This document shows, one piece after another, positions 46,707-56,788 of a DNA stretch of 64,000 bases. The stretch is taken from contig NZ_VCPC01000001.1 of NCBI RefSeq assembly GCF_005938225.1, positions 620,001 through 684,000 of the forward strand. Direction: 5' to 3'. Every line of letters starts with the position of its first letter. The first letter of the stretch is position 1. Below the pieces are notes generated by a model. That model searched no databases, was not told where the DNA came from, and saw only the letters and a list, made by a program, of their open reading frames with translations. A program made the position numbers and the translations under genes. The stretch comes from Arenibacterium halophilum. Its GTDB lineage: Bacteria > Pseudomonadota > Alphaproteobacteria > Rhodobacterales > Rhodobacteraceae.

Positions 46707-47602
46707 TGAATGCGCACACTGTCCGCCCCAAGACCCCGACACTCGGCTTTGCCGGGCTGGGAGTCATGGGAGAACCGATTTGCCGGAACATCCTGACCAA
46801 GTCGGGCCTGCCCATGCGGGTCTTCGATCTGTCCGACACCCCTGTTACGCGGCTATGCGCGCAGGGCGCCATTGCCGCTGACAGCGTGTCCGCGATGGTG
46901 GCAGACGTCGATATTCTCTTTCTTTCGTTGCCAGGAGGGAAACAGGTCGAGGCTGTGGTCAGGCACGACATTCTGCCCGCCGTGCGCCAAGGCCAGATCA
47001 TCGTCGACATGTCGACCTCTCCGGTCGGGCTGACGCGCGATCTTGCCGAGGAACTGGTGGCCAAGGGTGCCCGTTTGTGCGACGCCCCCGTTGCCCGGAC
47101 CCGCCAAGCCGCCGAGGATGGCACCCTGTCTATCATGGTTGGCGGGGCGGAAGATGATTTTGCCCTACTGCGCCCTCTACTTGCCTATGCGGCAACCGAC
47201 ATCACCCATTGCGGGCCCGTTGGTTGCGGTCAGGTGGTCAAAATCCTCAACAACATGGTCTTGTTTGAAACTGTCGTCGCACTGTCCGAAGCCCTGAACC
47301 TTGGCCGCGCTGCCGGCGTCGATCCCGGGCTTCTGTTCGACACGCTCTCGAAGGGTTCTGCCGACAGCTTCGCCCTGCGAAACCACGGCATGAAGGCAAT
47401 GTTGCCCGATAATTTCCCGACTGGCGCCTTTCCGACCGACTACGCCCTGAAAGACATGAGCTATGCGCTTGAACTGGCCAGGCTCACCGGGTTTCGGGCC
47501 CAGGGCGCGGAACTTGCACGCGACAGGATGGAAAAGGCGCGCGAGGCCGGGCTGGGCGATGCCTACTTCCCTGCCCTTGTCCGTTTGATGGATCGGACAT
47601 GA
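46706..47602 (+). CDS. Beta-hydroxyacid dehydrogenase (3-hydroxyisobutyrate dehydrogenase family)
   Basis: A 298-residue NAD(P)-dependent enzyme: GFAGLGVMGEPICRNIL is the cofactor-binding loop, DMSTSPVGLTRDLAEELVAK and DAPVARTRQAAEDGTLSIMV the substrate region, and GCGQVVKILNNM carries the catalytic Lys. Oxidises a 3-hydroxy acid to the keto acid or aldehyde. It could feed the aldehyde dehydrogenase encoded at 38241-39719. Confidence 0.88.
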   Translation: MNAHTVRPKTPTLGFAGLGVMGEPICRNILTKSGLPMRVFDLSDTPVTRLCAQGAIAADSVSAMVADVDILFLSLPGGKQVEAVVRHDILPAVRQGQIIVDMSTSPVGLTRDLAEELVAKGARLCDAPVARTRQAAEDGTLSIMVGGAEDDFALLRPLLAYAATDITHCGPVGCGQVVKILNNMVLFETVVALSEALNLGRAAGVDPGLLFDTLSKGSADSFALRNHGMKAMLPDNFPTGAFPTDYALKDMSYALELARLTGFRAQGAELARDRMEKAREAGLGDAYFPALVRLMDRT

Positions 47603-48987
47603 CAGGCAGGTGGGATGTTCTGGTTGCAGGCGGCGGCAACGCCGCCCTGTGCGCAGCCATCGCGGCGCGGCGCGCGGGGCGCAGCGTTCTGGTTCTGGAA
47701 AAAGCCCCCAAGTTCTATCGCGGCGGCAACACCCGGCACACGCGCAACATGCGCTGCGCCCATGACACGGCGACAGGCACGCTGACCGGGCCTTATACCG
47801 GCGATGAATTCATGCGGGACTTGCTCCGCGTGACTTCAGGCAACACCGACGAAACGCTGGCCCGCATGATGATCGAACGGTCCTACGACATGCTGGAGTG
47901 GATCCAGCAACAGGGCGTGCGGTTCCAACCCTCACTTGGCGGGACCCTGAGCCTTGGCCGGACGAACTCTTTCTTCCTGGGCGGTGGCCGGTCGATGCTG
48001 AACGCGCTTTACCGCACGGCCCAACGACTGGGCGTCGAAGTCCGCTACGAGCACGAGGTGACCGAGGTCGAGATTGATGGCCGCAGCTTCCGCGCGGCGA
48101 CGGTGACCACCCCTGAAGGCAAGACCCGGATCGAGGCGCGCAGCCTGATCGCAGCAAGCGGCGGCTTTCAAGCGGATATCGACTGGCTGAAACAGGGCTG
48201 GGGCGAGAGGGCAGACAACTTCCTGATCCGTGGAACGCCCCACAATCGCGGCAGCCTGACGCGCGCCCTGATCGACAACGGCGTCCAGCAGATCGGGGAT
48301 GCCACACAGTGCCATGCGGTGGCCATCGACGCCCGCGCCCCGAAATACGACGGCGGCATCATCACGCGGCTTGATTGCGTGGTCTTCGGCATCGTCGTCA
48401 ACAAGAACGCCGCGCGTTTCTATGACGAAGGAGAAGACATCTGGCCCAAACGCTACGCCATCTGGGGGCGTCTCGTTGCCGAACAGCCTGACCAGATTGC
48501 CTACATCGTCTTCGACGCGCCCAACCTGGAGAAATTCATGCCCTCCCTCTACCCGCCGGTGCAGGCGGACAGCATTGCCGAACTGGCAGGCAAACTCTCG
48601 CTCGACCCGCACCAGCTGACCGAAACCATCCATGATTTCAACGCAGCCGTCGTCGGAGGACGCCCCTTCGATCACACGGAACCCGATGGAAACCGGACCG
48701 AGGGCCTTGGGATCGACAAGACGAACTGGGCGAAGCGGATCGAGACCGCGCCATTCTACGCCTACCCCGTGCGGCCAGGCATCACTTTTACCTACCTTGG
48801 CACTCGTGTGAATGATCGCGCCCGCATGGTCATGAAGGACGGTACACCGGCCGAGAACATGTTCGCCGCAGGCGAGATCATGGCCGGTAACGTGCTGGGC
48901 CAAGGCTATGCCGCCGGGATCGGCATGACGATCGGCGCCGTCTTCGGTCGCCTCGCCGGAGAGGAGGCCGCCGCTTATGTCGCATAG
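47599..48987 (+). CDS. tcuA: FAD-dependent tricarballylate dehydrogenase (TcuA-like)
   Basis: A 462-residue flavoprotein of the fumarate reductase/succinate dehydrogenase family (WDVLVAGGGNAALCAAIAAR for FAD; GGNTRHTRNMRCAHD after it; GEIMAGNVLGQGYAAGIGMT near the end). TcuA oxidises tricarballylate to cis-aconitate in Salmonella. The adjacent TcuB-like gene supports this assignment, though related FAD dehydrogenases take other di- and tricarboxylates. Confidence 0.85.
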   Translation: MTGRWDVLVAGGGNAALCAAIAARRAGRSVLVLEKAPKFYRGGNTRHTRNMRCAHDTATGTLTGPYTGDEFMRDLLRVTSGNTDETLARMMIERSYDMLEWIQQQGVRFQPSLGGTLSLGRTNSFFLGGGRSMLNALYRTAQRLGVEVRYEHEVTEVEIDGRSFRAATVTTPEGKTRIEARSLIAASGGFQADIDWLKQGWGERADNFLIRGTPHNRGSLTRALIDNGVQQIGDATQCHAVAIDARAPKYDGGIITRLDCVVFGIVVNKNAARFYDEGEDIWPKRYAIWGRLVAEQPDQIAYIVFDAPNLEKFMPSLYPPVQADSIAELAGKLSLDPHQLTETIHDFNAAVVGGRPFDHTEPDGNRTEGLGIDKTNWAKRIETAPFYAYPVRPGITFTYLGTRVNDRARMVMKDGTPAENMFAAGEIMAGNVLGQGYAAGIGMTIGAVFGRLAGEEAAAYVA

Positions 48988-50080
48988 CACCCCGGCGTTG
49001 ATCGAAGCCGACCGTCTGATGACGGTGTGCAATTCCTGCCGGTATTGCGAAGGGCTTTGCGCTGTCTTTCCGGCGATGGAACTGAAGCGTTCGTTCACCG
49101 ACGGTGATCTGAACCACCTTGCCAACCTCTGCCACAATTGCGGGGCCTGCTATCACGATTGCCAGTTCACGCCGCCGCATGAATTCGCGGTCAACGTGCC
49201 GGGCACGCTGGCGCAGGTGCGGGCGGAAAGTTACGCGCAATACGCCTGGCCCAAAGCTGCAAGGCCCTTGTTTGCACGGCATGGCACGGCGCTTGCGCTC
49301 GGCCTGATGGTAACCACCGCGCTTTTCATCGCAGGCTTCGTCGCTGCCAGTGATCCGGGTGCACTATGGTCCGCCCATCAGGACGACGCCCGCTTTTATG
49401 CCCTGATGCCCCACAATGCGATGATCGCCGTCTTCGGTGCGGCCTTCGCCTGGATGATCCTTGCCATCACCATGGGCGCCAGAGCGTTCTGGCGGGATAC
49501 CGGCGCGTCACAGACCGGCAGCAGGGATCACGCTCAGGCCGCGCACGACGCTGCCCGCCTGACGTATCTCGACGGTGGCGGAATGGGGTGCTTCAACGAT
49601 GACGACAGGCCCGACGACCGTCGGCGGATGTGGCACCACTTCACCTTCTACGGCTTCCTGCTCTGCTTCGCCGCGACCTCGCTGGCCACAATCTATCACT
49701 ACCTCCTGGGGTGGCACGCGCCTTATTCCTGGCACAGCGGCCCGGCCTTGCTGGGCATTGCCGGCGGGATCGGGTTGGTCATCGGCCCCATCGGGCTTCT
49801 CTCTGCGAAACGGGGCCGCATGCCTGAATTGGGCGCGACAGGGTTCCGCGGCATGGAAGTCGGCTTTCTCCTTATCCTGCTCCTGACGGGAGCCACCGGT
49901 TTGGCGTTGCGGCTTTTGGGCGAAACGACCCTGCTTGGCGGTCTGCTTGCCTTGCACCTTGGCGCGGTGCTGACATTCTTCCTGACCATGCCCTACGGCA
50001 AGTTCGTGCACGGCCTCTACCGTTACCTTGCCCTGGCCCGTCACGCCCGCGACCTGCGGCACCACAAGACAGCCAAGTAG
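48977..50080 (+). CDS. tcuB: Iron-sulfur/haem membrane protein TcuB
   Basis: A 367-residue protein that reoxidises TcuA and passes electrons to the membrane. It starts with two cysteine clusters (CNSCRYCEGLCAVFP about 14-28 and CHNCGACYHDC about 52-62) and continues with about six helices containing conserved histidines (MWHHFTFYGFLLCFAATSLA). Overlaps tcuA by 11 bases. Confidence 0.9.
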   Translation: MSHSTPALIEADRLMTVCNSCRYCEGLCAVFPAMELKRSFTDGDLNHLANLCHNCGACYHDCQFTPPHEFAVNVPGTLAQVRAESYAQYAWPKAARPLFARHGTALALGLMVTTALFIAGFVAASDPGALWSAHQDDARFYALMPHNAMIAVFGAAFAWMILAITMGARAFWRDTGASQTGSRDHAQAAHDAARLTYLDGGGMGCFNDDDRPDDRRRMWHHFTFYGFLLCFAATSLATIYHYLLGWHAPYSWHSGPALLGIAGGIGLVIGPIGLLSAKRGRMPELGATGFRGMEVGFLLILLLTGATGLALRLLGETTLLGGLLALHLGAVLTFFLTMPYGKFVHGLYRYLALARHARDLRHHKTAK

Positions 50081-50142
50081 ATCGTTGCATTGCACCAGCC
50101 AGATGCCAATTATGACACCGACCCCACACAGAGGACGATCGC

Positions 50143-50907
50143 GTGAGTAAGCTGGACACGGACCAAGAGGAAAAGCCCGCCCGAGGGGTCGCCGCAGTCG
50201 ACCGCGCCCTGGCGATCCTGACGGCGATCGAACAATCCACCCTGCCCCGGAACCTGAGCGAAATCGCCCGCGCCACCGGCCTTTACAAAAGCACGATCCT
50301 TCGCATCCTCGAGTCGCTGCTTGACGCCGGGTACATCATGCGCGTCGAGGACTCGAAGTATGCTCTTGGTCCGTCGATCATGAACCTCGGGCTGGCCTAC
50401 GAACGCTCGAACCCCTTGCGGCACATCGTGATGCCCGTGATGGAACGGTTGGTCGATACGGGCACCGAAAGCCCCTCGTTCCACATCCGGCAAACGTCGG
50501 ATGAAAGACTGTGCCTGTTCAGGATGGACTCCCGGCATTCAACACTCGACCGGGTTCACGCAGGCGACCGCCTGCCCATCCGGCGCGGTGCGGCCGGCAA
50601 GGTCCTTCTCGCCTTCCACCCGGACGAGCCGGACACACCGGAGCTGAAGCAGATCCGAGAGGAGTGCTTTGCGATTTCTCTTGGCGAACGGGACAAGTTT
50701 TGCGCCGGTATTGCGGCGCCCGTGTTCTCGAGCGGTGACAATCTGATGGGAGCCTTATCGCTATCGGGCCCGAAGGAACGGTTTGGACCGGAGGACGTCG
50801 CGAAAATGAAGCCACCGCTTCTGGCTGCGGCGCGCGAGATATCCGATGCTCTTGGCGGGATCTATGCGCTGCAATCCGACCGGCGCAGCGATAGCCGATC
50901 CGGTTAA
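50143..50907 (+). CDS. IclR-family transcriptional regulator
   Basis: A 254-residue regulator with an N-terminal winged helix (VAAVDRALAILTAIEQSTLP; NLSEIARATGLYKSTILRIL) and an IclR effector domain (RLPIRRGAAGKVLLAFHPDE; CFAISLGERDKFCAGIAAPV). Likely controls both divergent operons of the island. Salmonella tcu is controlled by a LysR protein instead, so this arrangement differs. Confidence 0.9.
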   Translation: MSKLDTDQEEKPARGVAAVDRALAILTAIEQSTLPRNLSEIARATGLYKSTILRILESLLDAGYIMRVEDSKYALGPSIMNLGLAYERSNPLRHIVMPVMERLVDTGTESPSFHIRQTSDERLCLFRMDSRHSTLDRVHAGDRLPIRRGAAGKVLLAFHPDEPDTPELKQIREECFAISLGERDKFCAGIAAPVFSSGDNLMGALSLSGPKERFGPEDVAKMKPPLLAAAREISDALGGIYALQSDRRSDSRSG

Positions 50908-51332
50908 GCCGCTCTGCGCCCTGCGCCCAAAACCAAGAACGGCATCAAAGTGATGATATCCGCCGCTGGTCTGGAGTTTGACATGGTTCGCGCAATTTTG
51001 AGAAAACGAGCGGCTTCATACCTAAATCGGCCGATGGATTCACCGTGTGTTTCCGCCGGGATTGAGGATGGCATGAACAGTTGGGCCCCTCCGCCACACA
51101 AGACCACGGCCTGACGATCATATCGCGGACGCGAAGGTCCGATAAAGGAGCTTATCGAAAGCTTGGAAACAGCCTGCAAAGTCCTTGATGGCAAAAGTTC
51201 CAGGCAGAGACAGAACCGCTCGAAACTGGCTGCACCGCCACGTCCTCTGTCTGAGGCAGACTAGTCCTGTTTGCCATCTTCGGATTGGCGATGCGGTTCG
51301 ACCGGCCCGTGTCGAGGCCGGCCGTTTCGCTT
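50908..51332. other. Intergenic region without a recognised gene
   Basis: 425 bases between the IclR gene and the PepSY gene. A minus frame of 96 codons (50904-51194) has no family-like sequence that I recognise. It could be a decayed insertion element, but I cannot show it. Confidence 0.3.
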
Positions 51333-52688
51333 TTACGCGACGCTCGGTCTGTTGCGGCGGGACAGGAAGATTGTGACCTCGATCGCGGCCAGCACGATCA
51401 GGGTCAGACCGACCAGCGGAAAGAAGACCCCGACTACCACGGCCATCACCAGCAAGGTGCGCGGAATGCGCCAGTCGGCAGGGATTTGCGGCACACCGAT
51501 GCCGCCGACCGGGCGACGTTTCCACCACATCATGCCGCCCGCGACGGCCATGGCGATCATCCCCACGCAGGCGCCCAGAAGCACCAGCTGGTTCGCCAGC
51601 CCCCAGGCCTGCCCCATGTGGATCGACACGCCCCATTCAGCCGCCCAGCCCAGCGCACCCAGATCGGCCAGCATCGCGTCGTACAGCACCTCGCCAGTAT
51701 ATTGATCGAGGTGGATCACCCGCTCTTGCGTGATGTCGTCGGGGTAGACCGAGGCGGTGAACACGCCGGTTTCACCCGAAGGCACGTTCAGCGCGTAGCC
51801 GGGCGCGATGCCCAAGCCCTCGACCGTGGCCACAACCTGATCGATCCCGGCCGGCACACCTGCAGGTGCGGCGGATTCCGGCATCGGCAGCTTTTCCATG
51901 ATCCAAGGGCTGCGATCCAGCACATCGCCAGTGGGCACCGTCGATTTGGGATAAGCCGACCAATAGCCATCGGGCATTCCCAGCCCCATCGCATAGGCGC
52001 TGTCATAAAAATAGCCGCCCCAGACTTTCGACCACGGCAGGCCCGTCATTACCAGAAACACTATGAAGGCCGCCGTATAAATGCCGGTAACGGCGTGCAG
52101 ATCGCGCCACCACGGGCGGCCTTTGCTGGCCTTGATGGTGGTGGTGCCCACAGCTTTGCCACGTGGCCACCACAGGTAGATACCGGTGGCCGTCAGCAGC
52201 ACCATCCAGCCTGCGACCGCCTCGATCACGCGATTGCCGAACCAGCCGATGTATTCCAGCGAATGCAGCTTGCGCACAACATACATGGCCGGGCTGCCCG
52301 ACGCTCCACCATCCCAGAGCGTGCCCAGCACGGCGCCGGTATAGGGGTTCACGAAAACCGAATTCTTCAGCCCGTCGGCGCCTTTGATCTTGACCTCGGC
52401 GGCGCGGTCGGGGCCAGGCGCAGGGTGATAGGCTTTTAGCTCGCCGGGATGCGCCTCCAGCGCATTGGCGGTGAGAGTCGACGCCGGAAGTGCTGCCGTT
52501 TCGACGGGGGCGACGATCCGCAGGTCGCGATATGCGACGTTGTTGATTTCATCCTTGAACAGATAGATGCCGCCAGTGACAGCGATGATGATGACGAAGG
52601 GCAGGATCAGCAGCCCCGCGATGAAGTGCCAGCGCCAGACGGCGCGGTAGAGCGCGGAGGATGCCGCGCGGGTCGATGTGTCAGACAT
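51333..52688 (-). CDS. PepSY-associated membrane protein (siderophore-reductase-like)
   Basis: A 451-residue inner-membrane protein with four main helices and periplasmic PepSY regions: AGLLILPFVIIIAVTGGIYL, HSLEYIGWFGNRVIEAVAGW, and WWRDLHAVTGIYTAAFIVFL with its conserved His. This PepSY_TM family reduces ferric siderophores or handles metals in the periplasm. The ATG at 52688 starts the conserved N-terminus. Followed upstream by a small His/Cys-rich protein. Confidence 0.85.
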   Translation of the reverse strand: MSDTSTRAASSALYRAVWRWHFIAGLLILPFVIIIAVTGGIYLFKDEINNVAYRDLRIVAPVETAALPASTLTANALEAHPGELKAYHPAPGPDRAAEVKIKGADGLKNSVFVNPYTGAVLGTLWDGGASGSPAMYVVRKLHSLEYIGWFGNRVIEAVAGWMVLLTATGIYLWWPRGKAVGTTTIKASKGRPWWRDLHAVTGIYTAAFIVFLVMTGLPWSKVWGGYFYDSAYAMGLGMPDGYWSAYPKSTVPTGDVLDRSPWIMEKLPMPESAAPAGVPAGIDQVVATVEGLGIAPGYALNVPSGETGVFTASVYPDDITQERVIHLDQYTGEVLYDAMLADLGALGWAAEWGVSIHMGQAWGLANQLVLLGACVGMIAMAVAGGMMWWKRRPVGGIGVPQIPADWRIPRTLLVMAVVVGVFFPLVGLTLIVLAAIEVTIFLSRRNRPSVA

Positions 52689-52795
52689 GTCAGATGGTCC
52701 GTTTTCATAGCCAAAGAACACCGGCGCGCCTGTCGTCGCCGGCGAGATCGTCGGAAGGGATGCAGGAGCACCCCCGGAAAAACGCAAGAGAGGCG

Positions 52796-53168
52796 TCAGG
52801 CTATGGTGGGCGGGGCGCGGGGCGACCGCGCGTGATCGCGCGCCTGTGCGCGGCGATGCAGATCATCAGCTTGCTGCCAGCCGGAAGATGGCAGGAACCG
52901 GCGCACAACCGAAGCCGGGCCGGGCACCGAAACCTCGGGCAGGAGGTGGCAATAGGGGCAGCGATGGTCGTGCTGCATGTGATCCATGTGGCCACACAGA
53001 TCGTGTTCGGTGAACCCAAGCGCCGCAATCCGCGCCGCGGCCCTGTCGGATTGACCGGGTGCCATCAAAGCGGCCGAGGTCACGCTGCCAAGGGCGAGCG
53101 CCACAAGGCAGAACAGGCACAACAGAAAGTGACGCACAGCCCCGAACATGCCCGGCAGATAAACCATC
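52796..53168 (-). CDS. Small secreted His/Cys-rich protein (DUF2946-like)
   Basis: A 123-residue protein starting MVYLPGMFGAVRHFLLCLFC, with a signal-like helix, then a metal-site-like CGHMDHMQHDHRCPYCHLLP segment at about residues 58-77. This layout resembles DUF2946 proteins seen next to TonB receptors and PepSY proteins. Metal binding, probably copper or iron related, is inferred from the His/Cys pattern. Confidence 0.65.
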
Positions 53169-53298
53169 GCCAGACACTCACGCCAGCGTGTTTTCCGGGT
53201 CGCGTCGCGAAACGGGCATGCGCGCCATATATTCCGCACGCGCGCCCCCGTCCTGCCCCTTTCGTCTGTATGGCCCGGCGCGCAGAGGGGTACGGCAA

Positions 53299-54201
53299 TT
53301 ACCCGGCAGGAATGACCCCGGCGCGGGCCGTGTCGGCCAGCCAGTCGCGCAATACCAAAGCCAGCCGAGTGGCGCGCGGGTGTGCCAGCAGCTGAAAGCT
53401 GTGCGGCGAAGGCATCGTTTCCGGCACCAGCTGTATCAGCCCCCACTCCTGCATCAGCGAGCCGATCAGCCCGGTCCAGCCCAGCACGGCCCCGACCCCG
53501 TCGCGCGCCAGTTGCAAGGCAATCATGTGGTTGTTGACCACCATGCCCCGGCTGCGAGGCGCACCCAGCCCCACATGATCCAGCCATTGTGCCCAGCCCG
53601 TCCAGTCGGTGCCTTCGGCCATCACATGGATCAACGGCACATCGCGCAGGTCGCGCGCTTCGGCCAGCCCGTGTTCCCGCGCGAAGGCAGCGGTGCCCAC
53701 GGCAATGATGTCGCCGCGAAACAGCGGCACGCTTGCGCCGTCACCCGCCTCGACCTCGCCATAGCGAATCGACAGATCGGCCCGCCCCGCCGCCTGCCCG
53801 GTGTCCGACACGATCTGCGACACGCTGATATCGGGGCGCTGCTTCCAGAAGGCGGTGATCTGCGGCGTCAGCCAATAGGCGCTGACCGAACTTGTCGCCT
53901 GAATCACAACATCCTCGGCATCTGATGGCAGGCGCAGATCGCGCACCGCGTCGGAAATGCCTTCAAACCCGCGTTGCAGCGCAAGGAACAGGTAGGCACC
54001 GCTTTCCGTCAGCTCGACCCCGCGATGCTGGCGGCGGAACAGTTCGGTTGCCAGATCGGTTTCCAGCTTGCGGATCTGGTGGCTTATTGCAGCCGGGGTC
54101 ACGTTCAGTTCGGCCGCGGCGCGCTTGAAGCTTAGATTTCGGGCAGCCGCCTCGAAACACGACAGCGCCGTAAGCGATGGAAGATCGTAGGGGCGCTGCA
54201 T
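53299..54201 (-). CDS. LysR-family transcriptional regulator (GcvA-like)
   Basis: A regulator of about 300 residues with the LysR winged helix (LPSLTALSCFEAAARNLSFK; NVTPAAISHQIRKLETDLAT) and a GcvA-type effector domain. The start at 54201 (MQRPYDLPSLTAL) is preferred; a frame to 54240 adds 13 residues. It is divergent from the gbcA-like gene, so it is the likely regulator; Pseudomonas gbc genes use an AraC-type regulator instead. Confidence 0.88.
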   Translation of the reverse strand: MQRPYDLPSLTALSCFEAAARNLSFKRAAAELNVTPAAISHQIRKLETDLATELFRRQHRGVELTESGAYLFLALQRGFEGISDAVRDLRLPSDAEDVVIQATSSVSAYWLTPQITAFWKQRPDISVSQIVSDTGQAAGRADLSIRYGEVEAGDGASVPLFRGDIIAVGTAAFAREHGLAEARDLRDVPLIHVMAEGTDWTGWAQWLDHVGLGAPRSRGMVVNNHMIALQLARDGVGAVLGWTGLIGSLMQEWGLIQLVPETMPSPHSFQLLAHPRATRLALVLRDWLADTARAGVIPAG

Positions 54202-54256
54202 TTCGTCGCTTTCAGACAAGGGAATGGCGCAAACCGCCATAGATGAATCACGCTAA

Positions 54257-54267
54257 CTCAAGTTGAG
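54257..54267. promoter_or_regulatory. Palindrome in the LysR/gbcA divergent promoter
   Basis: CTCAAGTTGAG, a perfect 11-base palindrome midway between the two divergent starts. It could be part of a LysR operator (T-N11-A type). Confidence 0.35.
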
Positions 54268-54291
54268 AATTTTTGCCATTGAGAGCGGTGA

Positions 54292-55578
<1,287 letters not shown>

Positions 55579-55583
55579 ACGCG

Positions 55584-56648
55584 ATGACGGCGATGACCCC
55601 CACCCTGGCCTTTTGGAATGACGACGAACCGCTGGAATGCGTCTCGCGCCTGCCCGAGGCACCCAACACGGTGACGTTTACCTTTCAGGCGCCGTCGGGC
55701 GCGCTGTTCCGGTTCAAGCCGGGGCAGTTCGTGACGCTGGAACTGCCCGTGCCCGGCGGCCCGCTGCATCGGACCTACACGATTTCATCCTCGCCCTCGC
55801 GCCCCACATCGCTGACCATCACTGTCAAAGCTCAGGGCAATTCGGTGGGTACGCGCTGGATGCTGGACAATCTGCGCCCCGGTGTCCGGCTGAAAGCCAT
55901 CGGCCCGGGCGGTACGTTTTCGCATGTGAACCACCCGTCAAAGAAATACCTGTTCATCTCGGCCGGGTCGGGCATCACGCCGATGGTGTCGATGACGACC
56001 TATATGTACGACGCGGGGCGCGAACCGGACATCGTGTTCATCAACTGCGCCCGCCGCCCCTCGGAAATCATCTTTCGTCAACGGGTCGAGATGATGGCCT
56101 CGCGCATCACCGGCATCGACGTGGCCTGGGTGGTGGAAGAGTCTGACCCCTATATCCCGTGGACGGGTTATCGAGGCCAGATGAACCAGCTTTTGCTGGG
56201 GCTTGCCGCACCGGATTATCTGGAGCGCGAGGTGTTCTGCTGTGGACCCGAGCCGTTCATGACCGCCGTACGCGAGGCTCTGGCCGGGCTCGGCTTCGAC
56301 ATGGACCGCTATCATCAGGAAAGCTTTCACGCTCCGGTCGGGACAACCGATGAATTCCCCGATCCCGTTACGCTCGACGAAGAGGCCCGCGCACAGGTGG
56401 AATTCACCATTTCGGGCAAAACCATCGACTGTGCGGAAACCGAAACGCTGCTGGGCGCGGCGCGCTCTGCTGGATTGGTCATTCCATCCGGCTGCACCTT
56501 TGGCGTCTGCGGCACCTGCAAGGTGAAAAAGACCGAGGGCGAGGTGCATATGGTCCACAACGGCGGCATCACCGACGAAGACATCGCCGACGGCTACATC
56601 CTCGCCTGCTGTTCGAACCCCATCGGCAAGGTCGCGATCGACGCCTGA
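55584..56648 (+). CDS. gbcB: Ferredoxin-NAD(P)H reductase component GbcB-like
   Basis: A 354-residue reductase feeding the Rieske oxygenase: FAD domain (GPLHRTYTISSSPSRPTSLT), NAD domain (KKYLFISAGSGITPMVSMTT; REVFCCGPEPFMTAVREALA) and a C-terminal [2Fe-2S] domain (SGCTFGVCGTCKVKKTEGEV). It begins 5 bases after gbcA. Confidence 0.85.
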   Translation: MTAMTPTLAFWNDDEPLECVSRLPEAPNTVTFTFQAPSGALFRFKPGQFVTLELPVPGGPLHRTYTISSSPSRPTSLTITVKAQGNSVGTRWMLDNLRPGVRLKAIGPGGTFSHVNHPSKKYLFISAGSGITPMVSMTTYMYDAGREPDIVFINCARRPSEIIFRQRVEMMASRITGIDVAWVVEESDPYIPWTGYRGQMNQLLLGLAAPDYLEREVFCCGPEPFMTAVREALAGLGFDMDRYHQESFHAPVGTTDEFPDPVTLDEEARAQVEFTISGKTIDCAETETLLGAARSAGLVIPSGCTFGVCGTCKVKKTEGEVHMVHNGGITDEDIADGYILACCSNPIGKVAIDA

Positions 56649-56655
56649 TGCCACC

Positions 56656-56691
56656 TGCCCTGCCCGCCCCCACGCCGGGGCGGACGGGGCA
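56656..56691 (+). terminator. Strong GC hairpin after gbcB
   Basis: Arms of 15 bases (TGCCCTGCCCGCCCC and GGGGCGGACGGGGCA, 13 pairs) with loop CACGCC, directly after the gbcB stop. There is no T-tract, so it may act as an mRNA 3' stabiliser or a weak terminator. Confidence 0.55.
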
Positions 56692-56746
56692 CAATCCGAT
56701 AGTCGGGCTGTGTAACCTACTTCACCGACTCACCGGGACGGGCCAT

Positions 56747-56768
56747 GTTAACCGGATCAAAGGTTAAC
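56747..56768. promoter_or_regulatory. Inverted repeat before the orphan PG-binding protein gene
   Basis: GTTAACC-GGATCAAA-GGTTAAC, a perfect 7-base inverted repeat ending 20 bases before the ATG at 56789. It could be an operator or a 5' leader hairpin controlling access to the ribosome-binding site (GGAG at 56778-56781). Confidence 0.5.
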
Positions 56769-56788
56769 AAATTTCCCGGAGCGCCCCG

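Noticed and set aside
50904-51194. Minus-strand frame as a transposase fragment
   Set aside because: It sits where an insertion remnant would be plausible, but no transposase motif can be recognised.
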